Shown here: one piece after another, positions 33,895 to 42,800 of the stretch | Layout of the letters: every line of letters starts with the position of its first letter | Position numbering within the stretch: position 1 is the first letter of the stretch | Assembly (NCBI GenBank): GCA_014360655.1 | Contig: JACIXC010000007.1 | Span: 62,001 to 126,000 of the forward strand | Source of the DNA: Actinomycetota bacterium | GTDB taxonomy: Bacteria; Actinomycetota; Geothermincolia; Geothermincolales; RBG-13-55-18 | DNA length: 64,000 bases | Direction of reading: 5' to 3' | Notes under the pieces: generated by a model | The model's database searches: none | What the model was told of the DNA's origin: nothing | Seen by the model: only the letters and a program-made list of their open reading frames with translations | Program-made: the position numbers and the translations under genes

Positions 33895-36540
33895 TCATAT
33901 TCTTATCACAAGGTCGCTGAGGGGATAGGACATGCAGGGGTGTATGAAGCCCGCCTTCTCATCCACCCAGCGCTTGAGCACCCTCTGCGGTGCGAAGACC
34001 CTCCCCTCCCGCAGCCGCGTGCGGCACACGCTGCACTCGCCGGAACGGCAGATGGCTTCCACCACCAGCCCCGCCCTCTCCATGGAGTTCATGAGGGGCT
34101 CCCCGGCGCGGGCCGGGAAGGTCCTGCCGCTGCGCTCTTCGCGCACCTGGAAGACGGTATCGGGGTCCGTGCCCGGCCAGCCGGGTTCCGCGGTGACGTC
34201 GGCAGGAGGCCCGTAGGCCTCTCGGCGTATCCTGCGCCGCGGCACCCCCAGGGAGAGGAGGGCTTCCTCGCAGAGGGCGTACATGGGCGCGGGGCCGCAC
34301 AGGTAGAAGGTCTTGCCCGCAACCTCACCCACCAGCTCTCGGATGGTCCCCGCGTCCAGCAGGCCGCACCTTCCCTCGTAACCCTGCGGCGGCTCCGAGA
34401 TGACCAGGTCGCAGGTGAACCACGGGTGTTCCGCTGCGAGCTCCCGGAGTTCGTCGCCGAAGATGACGTCCTCCGGGTCCCGGCAACCGTAAAGGAGGTG
34501 CATGGTGAGTCCCGTTCCCCTCTCCGCCGCCTCGCGGATCATGGAGGCGAAGGGGGTGATGCCGCTGCCCCCGGCAAGGAACACCAGGTCATCCGTGTCC
34601 AGGAGCGGTTCATGGAAAAAGCTACCAGATGGTCCCGTGGACTCGAGGACATCGCCCACCTTCACCTCGTCCAGTAGAAAGTCGGAGACGAACCCCCCGG
34701 GCATGCGGCGCACGGTCAGGTCCCAGTGATCCTTCCCCGGAGGGGATGAGATGGAGTAAGGGCGGGAGGTCGCCACGCCGCCTATCTCGCAGAAGAGGTT
34801 GACGTACTGGCCGGCGCGGAAGCCCGGCAGGACGCCTTCCGCCGCCGTCATGCGCAGGGTCCTTGTGCTCGCGGTCTCGGGTATGACCTCGCTGACCCTG
34901 AGCCTCACGCGGTCCGGGTGCAGTCCCGCGAGGGCCCGCTCTACCCGCAGCAGGGGACTCTCCACGACCTCCGCCCCTTCCGCCTGCTTGGTCACCTCCT
35001 CCCTCAGTTTTTGCATGTCCTCCGCGGTGGGGCCGCCCCTCTCCAGGTCGCGCAGCACCCTGCCCGCGGTGAGGAACCCGGAATAGAGGGAGGGCTCGTA
35101 GCCGCCCCCGATGTTAACCCAGGCACCGGAGAAATAGAGCCCCCTTAGCGGGCCCTCGGCCGGCATGCGCACTATACCGCTGCCGGTGAAGGTCTCGTCG
35201 AACCCGATGATGCTACCCGCCGGGTTGCGGGAATAGCGCATGTTGGTGAGGGGGGTTGCCACCTCGATGACCTCCATGTGGTCGCGCAGGCCGGGGGCGA
35301 CGTGCTCCGCCAGCTCGAGGGCGCGCTCCGCCACCCGTCGTTTGGTCTCGAAATAGCGCTCGGGCGGGAGCTTCAACCAGGGCTCCGCGAAGGCGATGAA
35401 GGTGCACACCAGCGAGGAGGTGCCCGGCGGGGAGAACTCGTCGTCCACCGTGTCGTAGGCGGTCACCGCGATATTCGAAGGCTCCATGATCTCGCCGGAC
35501 CGCATCTTTTCCCAGCTGCCGTCCACGTCGTAACCCTCGCTGTAGAAGGTCTCGTGGTTGGCGAGTCCCAGGTCACGGTAGGAACAGTCCACGCCCAGGT
35601 AGAGATTGACGGTGGAGGCACCCCCGGACCAGGCGCCCAGCCTGCGCAGGTACCAGTCCGGCGTGTTCTCCCTGCCGATGAGCTCCAGGCACGTGAGGTA
35701 GGGGTTGGCGTTGCTCACCACTACCGGGCAGGCTATCTCCGTCCCGTCCTGCGCCACCACGCCCGTGACCCTGTCTCCCTCGACCAGGATGCGCCGGGCG
35801 CCGTTACGCAGCCAGACCTCGCCCCCCATCTCCTCGATGCGGTCCATGAAGGCCTGGGAGAGGGCCTGCGACTTCCCCCTGACGTGCCATGGCCCGAAGC
35901 GCACGTAGCTCACCGTCCCCAGGGCGTAGATGAGGAAGGAGAGGCGCGACGGCGGGTTGCAGTAGTAGCCGCAGATGACGTCGAGCACGGTCCGCGCCGC
36001 GGGGTCCTTGATGAGCGGGTCCCTCACCTCCTTGAGGCTGCGGCCGAAGTAGGCGAGCAGGGTAGGAAATTCTTCCGGGTTTTCCGCCACCATCTTCGTG
36101 CCCACGCGGTTGGCCCGCAGCGCCTCCTCCGCGAACCTGAACATGATGTCCGTGAATTCCCTTATCCCCTCGGCGTCGCGCGGGAAGCGCTCGCAGAGGA
36201 CGGCTTCGTATTCCTCCCTGCCCTTGGGCAGGACGATGTCCACGTCGGGGAGCACGCAGCGGTAGAAGTCGGGGATGGGAAGGAATTCCACCTTCTCCGT
36301 TATCCCCAGCTCCTTGAACATCCTCCACAGGGGGCCGGGGTTTTTCTCGTCGCCCAGCCCGGAGAGCTCGTGCAGGGAGACCTCGAACTCGAAGCGTCCC
36401 CGCAGGAAGGAGGTGGCGTATCCCCCCGGCACGTAATGCCTCTCCAGGAGCAGCACCCTCTTCCCCTCCTTGGCCAGGAAGGCCGCGGTTGCGAGGCCTC
36501 CCAGACCCGCGCCGATGACCACCACGTCGTAATCCTTCAT
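33895..36540 (-). CDS. Three-domain fusion: CrtI-like flavoprotein, ferredoxin reductase, 2Fe-2S ferredoxin
   Basis: 881 residues. Residues 1-510: phytoene desaturase/carotenoid isomerase-type FAD protein (VVVIGAGLGGLATAAFLA, RGKSQALSQAFMDRIEEMGG, C-terminal FAD site GLYFSGAWVNIGGG). Residues about 550-785: ferredoxin-NADP reductase fold with the FAD motif RPYSIS and the NAD site LAGGSGITPFASM. Residues 790-881: plant-type 2Fe-2S domain with Cys831, 836, 839 and 869. The fusion implies NAD(P)H to flavin to Fe-S to the desaturase/reductase flavin within one chain. GGGAGGTAGGTCGAT precedes ATG 36540. It is the last gene of the acyl-CoA cluster, so the substrate may be a CoA-bound polycyclic or unsaturated acid. 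Confidence 0.88.
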   Translation of the reverse strand: MKDYDVVVIGAGLGGLATAAFLAKEGKRVLLLERHYVPGGYATSFLRGRFEFEVSLHELSGLGDEKNPGPLWRMFKELGITEKVEFLPIPDFYRCVLPDVDIVLPKGREEYEAVLCERFPRDAEGIREFTDIMFRFAEEALRANRVGTKMVAENPEEFPTLLAYFGRSLKEVRDPLIKDPAARTVLDVICGYYCNPPSRLSFLIYALGTVSYVRFGPWHVRGKSQALSQAFMDRIEEMGGEVWLRNGARRILVEGDRVTGVVAQDGTEIACPVVVSNANPYLTCLELIGRENTPDWYLRRLGAWSGGASTVNLYLGVDCSYRDLGLANHETFYSEGYDVDGSWEKMRSGEIMEPSNIAVTAYDTVDDEFSPPGTSSLVCTFIAFAEPWLKLPPERYFETKRRVAERALELAEHVAPGLRDHMEVIEVATPLTNMRYSRNPAGSIIGFDETFTGSGIVRMPAEGPLRGLYFSGAWVNIGGGYEPSLYSGFLTAGRVLRDLERGGPTAEDMQKLREEVTKQAEGAEVVESPLLRVERALAGLHPDRVRLRVSEVIPETASTRTLRMTAAEGVLPGFRAGQYVNLFCEIGGVATSRPYSISSPPGKDHWDLTVRRMPGGFVSDFLLDEVKVGDVLESTGPSGSFFHEPLLDTDDLVFLAGGSGITPFASMIREAAERGTGLTMHLLYGCRDPEDVIFGDELRELAAEHPWFTCDLVISEPPQGYEGRCGLLDAGTIRELVGEVAGKTFYLCGPAPMYALCEEALLSLGVPRRRIRREAYGPPADVTAEPGWPGTDPDTVFQVREERSGRTFPARAGEPLMNSMERAGLVVEAICRSGECSVCRTRLREGRVFAPQRVLKRWVDEKAGFIHPCMSYPLSDLVIRI

Positions 36541-36670
36541 ATCGACCTACCTCCCGCCCGGCTTGTCTCCGCTTCCCGCGGTCTTACCGTTCCCGTGTCG
36601 CATCCTTCCCATATCCCGCGCGCCTCATCTACTCGTGTCATGGTCTTACTGTATCCCGCGAGGCGATGCA

Positions 36671-37648
36671 TTAATCCTTGACCATGCCCCGCAGGCGTTC
36701 CGTCGCGCTCTCCGCCTCCTCCACCATGGCCCTGATTATCTCGGCCACCGGCTTCACCTCGTGCACGAGGCCCACACCCTGGCTGCAGACCACGATGCCC
36801 CCGTCCGGGTCGCCGCTGCGGAAAATATCGCGGGTCAGGGACCCCGCCACGACCTTGATGATCTCCTCGAAGGCGGCCCCCGCCGCCTCCAGCTCCGCCG
36901 CCCGCTGCGCGGCCAGGTTCCTCCACACCCGCAGCCTGTTGTGAACCGAACCCAGGATGACGATGGTGTCGGTCTCCTCCGCCTGCAGCAGGCGCTCCTT
37001 GATCGCCTCGTGCACCGGGCTCTCCGCCGCGAGCAGCAGGCGGGTCCCGATGAGCACGGCTTCCGCCCCCAGCGCCAGGGCCGCGGCGAGCCCCCTGCCG
37101 TCCGCTATCCCGCCGGCGGCGATCACCGGGATGCGCAGCCTTTCCACGGCGCGCGGCACCAGGGAGATGAAGGTGAGGTCCGCCTCCCCGATATGGCCGC
37201 CCCCCTCGCTGCCGAAGACCGTCACCGCGTCGTATCCCATGTCCTGGGCCACCTCCGCGTGGTGAACGGTGGTGCACTTGTGCATGAGCAGCACGCCGTT
37301 GTCCTTCAGCTCCTGCACCAGGTCGGCGGGAGGGCGTCCCCCGCTGGTCTCAACGACGGGCACCCCTCCTTCCTCCAGCATGGCCTCCACGTAGAGCCGG
37401 TTGTCAATGGGGCGCAGGGCGGGGAAGAGGTTCAGGTTGACGGCGAAAGGCCTGTCCGTGAGCCGCTTGAGCCTTCGCAGCGCCTCCCTGAACTCCTCCT
37501 GGGTCACGAAGCTCGCCGAGGACATGACGCCGAGCCCCCCCGCGTTGCTCACCGCGGCCGTGAACTCGGGCCCCGTGATCCACTGCATGCACCCACCGAT
37601 CACGGGGTGCTCGATCCGAAAGAGCCTGGTGATGCGCGTTTCCAACAT
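36671..37648 (-). CDS. FMN-dependent nitronate monooxygenase/enoyl-reductase-like protein
   Basis: 325 residues, TIM-barrel FMN protein of the NPD/FabK group. It starts with HPVIGGCMQWITGPEFTAAVSNAGG and contains VFGSEGGGHIGE, PVIAAGGIADGRGLAAALALGA and ALIGTRLL-type phosphate-binding text (VLIGTRLLLAAES). Family members oxidise alkyl nitronates or reduce enoyl thioesters; in a cluster of acyl-CoA enzymes a CoA-ester oxidoreductase role is at least as likely as nitronate oxidation. It lies 62 bp after the crotonase and 130 bp before the fusion oxidoreductase. Confidence 0.88.
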   Translation of the reverse strand: MLETRITRLFRIEHPVIGGCMQWITGPEFTAAVSNAGGLGVMSSASFVTQEEFREALRRLKRLTDRPFAVNLNLFPALRPIDNRLYVEAMLEEGGVPVVETSGGRPPADLVQELKDNGVLLMHKCTTVHHAEVAQDMGYDAVTVFGSEGGGHIGEADLTFISLVPRAVERLRIPVIAAGGIADGRGLAAALALGAEAVLIGTRLLLAAESPVHEAIKERLLQAEETDTIVILGSVHNRLRVWRNLAAQRAAELEAAGAAFEEIIKVVAGSLTRDIFRSGDPDGGIVVCSQGVGLVHEVKPVAEIIRAMVEEAESATERLRGMVKD

Positions 37649-37710
37649 CTTCCTTCCTCCCCATCGCGCGCTTCCGCCCCGCGCAGCAAGCGACGGGCGC
37701 GGTTCCGCCT

Positions 37711-38490
37711 TTAACCCTCCTCGTCGCCCCCCTTCTTCCCTTCCAGGAATTTCCTCACATCTTCACGGTGTTCGGGAGTTGTCACGTTGAGGGACTGTAT
37801 GTGGGCCTCCAGTTCCAGCTGCGTCCCCAGGTCCACGACGAATGCCGTGTTCACGAAGCGTTTGATGTGCGCCAGGATTTCGGGGGGCCTGCCCGCCAGC
37901 CTCTTCGCCAGTTTCATCACCTCTCCCGATATCTCCACGTGGTCCACCACGCGGTTGACCATGCCCATGCGCAGGGCCTCCTCGGCGTCGACCACGCGCC
38001 CGGTAAGGGCGATCTCCTTGGCGCGCGCCGTGCCCACCCGGCGGGCCAGGAAGTAAGCGGAGCCGAAGTCGGGGACCAGGGAGATGCGCACGAAGCTGAG
38101 GAAGAAGCGGGCCCGTTCCGTGGCGTAGGTGATGTCCGAGGCCATGGCCAGGCCGAAGGCTCCCCCCACCGCCCAGCCGTCCACCTCGGCGATCACCGGG
38201 CGGGGCCCCTCGTGCAGCTCGACGATGAGCCGGCCCATGCGGCGCATGGTTTCCGCGAGCAGTCCGGGGTCCATCTTTTCCCCCATGATGGAGAGGTCCG
38301 CGCCGGTGGAGAAATTCCCGCCCTCGCCGCGGATGACGATGACCCGGACCTCCTCGTCGTCCAGGACGTGCCGCATGCCGTCCAGCATGCTCATGACCAT
38401 CTCCGCGCCCAGGGCGTTCATGTTGGGCCCGTCCATGGTGCAGCGGGCCACGCCCTCCTCGACCTCGACCCTGAAAGCGCCGCCTTCCAT
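37711..38490 (-). CDS. Enoyl-CoA hydratase/isomerase (crotonase fold), PaaG-like
   Basis: About 259 residues. The oxyanion-hole and CoA-binding segments are FSTGADLSIMG and DGWAVGGAFGLAMASD. The active-site stretch VPDFGSAYFLARRVG has Asp at the place of the catalytic Asp of PaaG-type isomerases, in place of the hydratase Glu. The C-terminal helix RKFLEGKKG is normal. ATG 38490 follows GGGAGGTGGAA; the longer open frame upstream is rejected. It is the fifth gene after the TetR regulator in an apparent operon. I infer isomerisation of a CoA thioester; substrate unknown. Confidence 0.9.
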   Translation of the reverse strand: MEGGAFRVEVEEGVARCTMDGPNMNALGAEMVMSMLDGMRHVLDDEEVRVIVIRGEGGNFSTGADLSIMGEKMDPGLLAETMRRMGRLIVELHEGPRPVIAEVDGWAVGGAFGLAMASDITYATERARFFLSFVRISLVPDFGSAYFLARRVGTARAKEIALTGRVVDAEEALRMGMVNRVVDHVEISGEVMKLAKRLAGRPPEILAHIKRFVNTAFVVDLGTQLELEAHIQSLNVTTPEHREDVRKFLEGKKGGDEEG

Positions 38491-38617
38491 TTCCACCTCC
38501 CATGAACACGCCGCGGTCAACACGCCGTGTCGGGTCACAGGCCTCGCCAGACGCGACGTGCGGGGTCAAGCCCCGGGCGTTGCCGATGCGCCCGCCGTCC
38601 GCCCACGGCCGCTCCCC

Positions 38618-39106
38618 TTAAGTCCCGACCAGGGTGAAGTGTTTCACGTCGAGCATGCTCCCCGTCCGTTCCTCCGCGAAGACCGCCTTCACCCGCGCTC
38701 CCACCTTGATCTTTCCCGGGTCCGTTTCGTCCAGGTAGTGCAGGATATAGGTGTCGGCACCGTCCAGCTTGATGACCGCGTACCCGTAGGGAACCGGCTT
38801 CTGCTTCCCGGTGGAGGGGTCCACGAACCCGAAGCTGACCACGGTGAAGGTGATCACCTCCCCCTCGTCGGAGACGGGCACCAGCTCGGTCAGCTCCCGG
38901 AAACACGGCCCGCAGACACGGCGCGGGGGCACGTATACCCTGCCGCAGCCGGGGCACCTCACCCCCACGAACCTGCGGTTGTCCCGCAGCTCGGTGAGGA
39001 AGCGCGATCCGTAAATTCCCGCCGACCACCGGAAGGGCTGCTCCGCCTCGCCGCTCTCCAGCTTGATGAGTTCCTTCCTCTCCTCGGCCATCCTCTCCTC
39101 GGCCAT
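38618..39106 (-). CDS. DUF35 zinc-ribbon/OB-fold protein (second pair)
   Basis: 162 residues. Four-Cys zinc ribbon CPGCGRVYVPPRRVCGPC, then an OB fold (GEVITFTVVSFGFVDP, PYGYAVIKLDGADT, GARVKAVFAEERTG). DUF35 proteins form complexes with thiolase-fold partners and help bind acyl-CoA, as in the steroid side-chain aldolase and the archaeal thiolase/HMG-CoA synthase complexes. It follows its thiolase partner by 5 bp. ATG 39106 has GAGGG just upstream; ATG 39091 is an alternative. Confidence 0.9.
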   Translation of the reverse strand: MAEERMAEERKELIKLESGEAEQPFRWSAGIYGSRFLTELRDNRRFVGVRCPGCGRVYVPPRRVCGPCFRELTELVPVSDEGEVITFTVVSFGFVDPSTGKQKPVPYGYAVIKLDGADTYILHYLDETDPGKIKVGARVKAVFAEERTGSMLDVKHFTLVGT

Positions 39107-39111
39107 CTCCC

Positions 39112-40302
39112 TCACCCCCGCGGTTTCTCCGGCTTCTCTTTCCCCAAGAGCAGCACGTCCGACCAGAAGCAGCCGCCGAAGCCGGTGGCCAGCGCCAGCT
39201 CCACGTCCGGGACCTGGCGGTCCTCCGCCCGCCCCTGGATCTGCAGGGCGCACTCCGCCACCCGCAGCAGCCCGGTGGCGCCGATGGCATTGGAGGACAT
39301 CACCCCTCCCGAGGGGTTGACCGGGCACTCCCCACCCATGTCGGTGGCCCCCGAGCGCAGCAGCTCCGGGCCGCCCCCGCGCGGGCAGAAGCCCAGGGAC
39401 TCCATGTAGCGGAGGCCGGCAAAGGAGTAGGGGAGGTAGAGCTCGGCCACGTCTATCTCCTTCAGGGGGTCTCTCACACCCACCTTGTCGTAGACCTCCC
39501 TCGCCGCCCACTCCAGGGCAGGGAACCACCAGCCGTTCTCCAGCGCCTGGTTGACGTATGGGTCGCTGGTGTAGGCCCAGAGGTGGCGGTCGGCCACGGC
39601 GAGTATCCACGCCGGCTTGTTGGGAAATTCTTCCACGACATCCTCGCTCGCGAAGATCAGCGCGCAGGCCCCGTCCGTGCGCGGACACATGTCTCCCATC
39701 TTCACCGGCCAGGAGAGGTAGGGGGAGTTCATGACATCCTCTATGGTCAGGTTGATGTGCAGGTGCGCGTAGGGGTTGTTGAGCGCGTGCCGGCGCTCGC
39801 GCACCGCCACGTAGGCCGCGTCCTCCTCGGTGGCCCCCGTGAGGTGCATGTACTGGGTGGCCTCCAGGGCCAGGCCCGCCACCGCCCCCGCGAAGATGGG
39901 GCGGTCCCAGAAGGGGTCGAAGGCGGTGATGATGGCTCCCGTGGTGTCGGACTCGGAGTTCTTCTCCCAGCCGATGGCCAGCACCCGGTCGAAGAGCCCG
40001 GAGGCCACGTGGTAGTAGGCGGCCATGGCTACCGTGGTGCCCGTGGTCCCCCCGGTGGTGAGCTTCATGATGGGCTTCATGAGGGCCCCGCTCCCGTCCA
40101 CGGACCAGGTGTCCACGTAGTTGATTCCCTCGAAGTGGTCCATGTTGCCGATGACCACGGCGTCGATATCGTCACGCTTCATGCCCGCATCGGCGAGGGC
40201 GGCGCGCACCGCCTCGTGGATGAGCTCCTGCCCGTTGACATCGGGGCGCGAGGAGCGCTGCCTGGTCATGCCCACCCCCACCACGGCGACCCTCTTTCCC
40301 AT
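39112..40302 (-). CDS. Thiolase-fold protein lacking the nucleophilic Cys (second pair)
   Basis: 396 residues, SCP-x/Ltp2-like thiolase superfamily (RVAVVGVGMTRQ start, then LIHEAVRAALADAGM). Where thiolases have the acylated Cys, this protein reads LTTGGTTGTT with Gly near residue 85. The usual GHPxGATG His motif reads SSNAIGATG, although NPSGG is kept. Such proteins cannot do a normal Claisen reaction; family precedent is the retro-aldolase Ltp2, which works with a DUF35 partner. ATG 40302 overlaps the upstream thiolase stop (TGATG). Its DUF35 partner is next. Confidence 0.88.
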   Translation of the reverse strand: MGKRVAVVGVGMTRQRSSRPDVNGQELIHEAVRAALADAGMKRDDIDAVVIGNMDHFEGINYVDTWSVDGSGALMKPIMKLTTGGTTGTTVAMAAYYHVASGLFDRVLAIGWEKNSESDTTGAIITAFDPFWDRPIFAGAVAGLALEATQYMHLTGATEEDAAYVAVRERRHALNNPYAHLHINLTIEDVMNSPYLSWPVKMGDMCPRTDGACALIFASEDVVEEFPNKPAWILAVADRHLWAYTSDPYVNQALENGWWFPALEWAAREVYDKVGVRDPLKEIDVAELYLPYSFAGLRYMESLGFCPRGGGPELLRSGATDMGGECPVNPSGGVMSSNAIGATGLLRVAECALQIQGRAEDRQVPDVELALATGFGGCFWSDVLLLGKEKPEKPRG

Positions 40303-41447
40303 CACGGTTCACCTCCCAGCACCCACACGCAGTGCGACTGGCCGCAGGGGCCGTTGATGCCGTGCGCCACCGCCGTGCGCACGCCCTCCACCTGGTGCTC
40401 ACCTGCATCACCCCGTATCTGCAGCGCGCACTCGATCATGCGGTTGAGCCCGGCCGCCAGCACCGGGTTTCCCGCCAGGCAGCCCCCCGAGGCGTTGACC
40501 GGCAGCCTGCCTTCCAGGGAGGTCGCCCCGCTCGCGGTGAGCCTCCCCGCCTCGCCCCGCTCGCAGAACCCGAGACCCTCCAGCCACATGAGCTCCATAT
40601 AGGAGAAGGCGTCATAGAGTTCGACCAGGTCCACCTCGCGGGCGGCATCCGCGACGCCGGCCATGGCATAGGCCTTCGCGGCCGCACGCTGCAGCGCGCG
40701 CACATCCCCCAGGTCGCGGTCACCCAGGTGGTAGGCGTCGCAGCAGTGCGCCACGCCCCGCACCCAGACCGGCCTGCCGGCGGTCCTCCGCGCTCTCTCG
40801 GCGGAGGCCAGGACGAGCGCCGCGGCCCCGTCCGAGATGGGGCAGCAGTCCAGTACCTTGAGGGGCTCGGCGATATAGGGGGAGGACATGACATCCTCCA
40901 CCGTCAGCTCGAGGGGCAGCTGCGCAAGGGGGTTGCGGAAGGCGTTGCCGTGGTTCTTGACCGATACCAGGGCGCATTCCTCCTCCGTGATGCCATACCT
41001 GTCCATGTAAGCCTTTGCCTGCAGGGCCGCCGAGCTCACCGCCTCGACGCCCAGGGAACGCTCGTAGACGGGGTCGAACATGGCGTTGGTGATGAGGGGC
41101 ATGTCGCTCTCCGACCCCTTGTGATGGGCACACACCAGGGTGGTCCCGAAGCTTCCCGAGAGGATGCGCATGAGGCCGTAAAAGGCCCCGAAGGTGCCGT
41201 CTCCCTCCACGGTGGACACGTTCCTGTCGAAGGAACCGCAGGCGTCCTGGACGGCCATGGAGGAGATGGTCCTGCCGTCGAAGAAGTCGTTGGAGACCGT
41301 TACCACGTTGTCCACCTGGTCGATGGTCATCCCCGCGTCCTCGAGCGCCAGGCATACCGCCTCGTAGACCAGGTCCGCGTACGTGTCCGCTCGCCTCTCG
41401 CGCTCCATGCGGGTCATCCCCACCCCCACCACGGCCACCGGGTCCAC
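40302..41447 (-). CDS. Thiolase-fold protein lacking the nucleophilic Cys (first pair)
   Basis: 381 residues of the same superfamily as the next gene and clearly its paralog (VAVVGVGMTRMERERRADTY). The nucleophile Cys position is Gly84 in TVEGDGTFGAF, and the GHP motif reads AGNPVLAAG, so both classical catalytic residues are missing; a Cys-rich end (GPCGQSHC) remains. The start is GTG 41447, directly after the TAG of the DUF35 gene (TAGGTG), with GGAGGTGG upstream. It probably forms a complex with the DUF35 protein encoded just before it. Confidence 0.88.
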   Translation of the reverse strand: MDPVAVVGVGMTRMERERRADTYADLVYEAVCLALEDAGMTIDQVDNVVTVSNDFFDGRTISSMAVQDACGSFDRNVSTVEGDGTFGAFYGLMRILSGSFGTTLVCAHHKGSESDMPLITNAMFDPVYERSLGVEAVSSAALQAKAYMDRYGITEEECALVSVKNHGNAFRNPLAQLPLELTVEDVMSSPYIAEPLKVLDCCPISDGAAALVLASAERARRTAGRPVWVRGVAHCCDAYHLGDRDLGDVRALQRAAAKAYAMAGVADAAREVDLVELYDAFSYMELMWLEGLGFCERGEAGRLTASGATSLEGRLPVNASGGCLAGNPVLAAGLNRMIECALQIRGDAGEHQVEGVRTAVAHGINGPCGQSHCVWVLGGEP

Positions 41448-41921
41448 CTAGACCACCTCCCGCACGGGCCGGAAATAGCGCACGTCGAGGATGCTCCCTT
41501 CCCTCTCCGCCGCGAAGACCGCCTCCACCTCCATGCCCGCGCGCAGCTCGCCCTCCGCGAATTCGTGCAGCAGGTGGAGGAAACCGGTATCCGCGCCTTC
41601 CAACCGGATGATCCCGTAGGCGAAGGGTAGGGCGAGGGGCGCTAGGTGGGGATGGTGCCTGCGCACCACGGTATAGGTGAGGAGCGTCCCCCGCCTTCCC
41701 AGTTCCACCCATTGCGCGCACTCCGCGCCGCAGTCCGGGCAGTGGCGCCGCGGAGGATGGTAGACGACTCCGCAGTCCGGGCACCTCGTCCCCAGGAACC
41801 TCTCCTCGTCCCGCAGGGCCTGCAGGTAACGGGTCCCCGTCTCTCCCGCCGCCCAGCGGTAGGGGACCTTGATCTTCCCCTCCATGACCAGGATCTCCTG
41901 CCCTGCCATCCAGTCCTCCAT
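41448..41921 (-). CDS. DUF35 zinc-ribbon/OB-fold protein (first pair)
   Basis: About 157 residues, built like the second DUF35 protein in this cluster: zinc ribbon CPDCGVVYHPPRRHCPDC, then an OB fold (GTLLTYTVVRRHHPHL, FAYGIIRLEGADT). Gene order is mirrored between the two pairs: here DUF35 precedes its thiolase, while in the second pair it follows. ATG 41921 has GGGAGG at 8 nt. Role inferred: CoA-ester binding subunit of a hetero-complex with the thiolase-fold protein downstream. Confidence 0.9.
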   Translation of the reverse strand: MEDWMAGQEILVMEGKIKVPYRWAAGETGTRYLQALRDEERFLGTRCPDCGVVYHPPRRHCPDCGAECAQWVELGRRGTLLTYTVVRRHHPHLAPLALPFAYGIIRLEGADTGFLHLLHEFAEGELRAGMEVEAVFAAEREGSILDVRYFRPVREVV

Positions 41922-42040
41922 CACCCGCACCTCCCGTGATCTTTCGGGCCTTCATCCAGGCGCCCCAACGGGGGAACCTCACGTCTCCTTCCGCCCGCGA
42001 GCCGTCGAAAATGCTGCCGCCTCGGGCTGACGGCGTATCG

Positions 42041-42145
42041 CTTTCCCGCAGCCGGCCACCTTCCCGCAGCCCTCCCGCCTTGTTCCCGTAACCCTACCGC
42101 CGTCTTCCCGTCGCATTACCGCCGTCTTCCCGCAGCCCTCCCGCC
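42041..42145. repeat. Degenerate 19-22-bp tandem repeat
   Basis: About five units of the type CTTCCCGCAGCCCTCCCGC between the TetR gene and the first DUF35 gene. They fill most of the 241-bp gap and create a spurious short open frame. Confidence 0.7.
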
Positions 42146-42162
42146 GGAGGACGGCGCCGGGC

Positions 42163-42756
42163 TCACCGGCGTTCCGCGGCCGCGCACCCATGGAGAAAAA
42201 GGTCGCAGAAGATATCCGCTACCTCCTCCGCCGTGTATTTCCCTCGCGGGCGGAACCAGACGGAGAGCCAGTTGCACATCCCCGATATGGCGCGCACGGC
42301 CATGGGCACGTCCAGCTCCCGGAACCTTCCCTCCCTGACGCCCTCCTCCATGAGCTCGCGGTAAAACGACTCGTAATCGCGGCTGAGAGAGCGTATGAAC
42401 TTGCGCTTTTCCTCCGGGAGCTCGCTCTCCTCCGCCAGGTAGACCGCGATGACGTCGCCGTGCGCTGAGAACATGCTCACGTGCCAGGCGATGAGACGGC
42501 GCAGCCTCTCTTCCACCGTGCCGGGCTCCTCCATGATCTTCTTCGCCCCTTCCATCAGCCGCTCGATGGCCGCTTCGCAGATGGCGTAGAGGAGGTCGTG
42601 CTTTGTGTCGATGTAGTAGTAGAGGGCGGGCTTGGTAACCCTCAACTCGGAGGCGATGTCCTCCATGGTGGTGGCGCGGTACCCCTTCTCCCGGAAAAGG
42701 CGCGCTGCGACGCTCAATATCTCGTCCCAGCGAGATTTGTTCACCAGCTCCCTCAC
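42163..42756 (-). CDS. TetR/AcrR family transcriptional regulator
   Basis: 197 residues. The N-terminal helix-turn-helix is typical (ILSVAARLFREKGYRATTM, DIASELRVTKPALYYYIDTK), followed by an all-helical ligand domain. Resembles regulators of fatty-acid and CoA-ester catabolism such as FadR and KstR2 in general form. It heads the acyl-CoA cluster on the same strand, and an inverted repeat covers the -10 of its own promoter, so autorepression and control of the cluster by a CoA ester are likely. Confidence 0.92.
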   Translation of the reverse strand: MRELVNKSRWDEILSVAARLFREKGYRATTMEDIASELRVTKPALYYYIDTKHDLLYAICEAAIERLMEGAKKIMEEPGTVEERLRRLIAWHVSMFSAHGDVIAVYLAEESELPEEKRKFIRSLSRDYESFYRELMEEGVREGRFRELDVPMAVRAISGMCNWLSVWFRPRGKYTAEEVADIFCDLFLHGCAAAERR

Positions 42757-42783
42757 TGCCGATAAGGACCTTACTTAACGGTA

Positions 42784-42800
42784 GGTAAATTCATTTTACC
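42784..42800. promoter_or_regulatory. TetR operator candidate
   Basis: Perfect inverted repeat GGTAAA, 5 nt, TTTACC, centred 36 bp before the TetR start codon and overlapping the predicted -10 box. Confidence 0.6.

Noticed and set aside
41979-42191. A 70-residue minus-strand open frame after tetR
   Set aside because: It translates the 19-22-bp tandem repeat and has no recognisable fold.
42758-42766. GCCGATAA as a further sigma-28 promoter
   Set aside because: No TAAA-like element lies 14-16 nt upstream, and it overlaps the start of tetR on the opposite strand.
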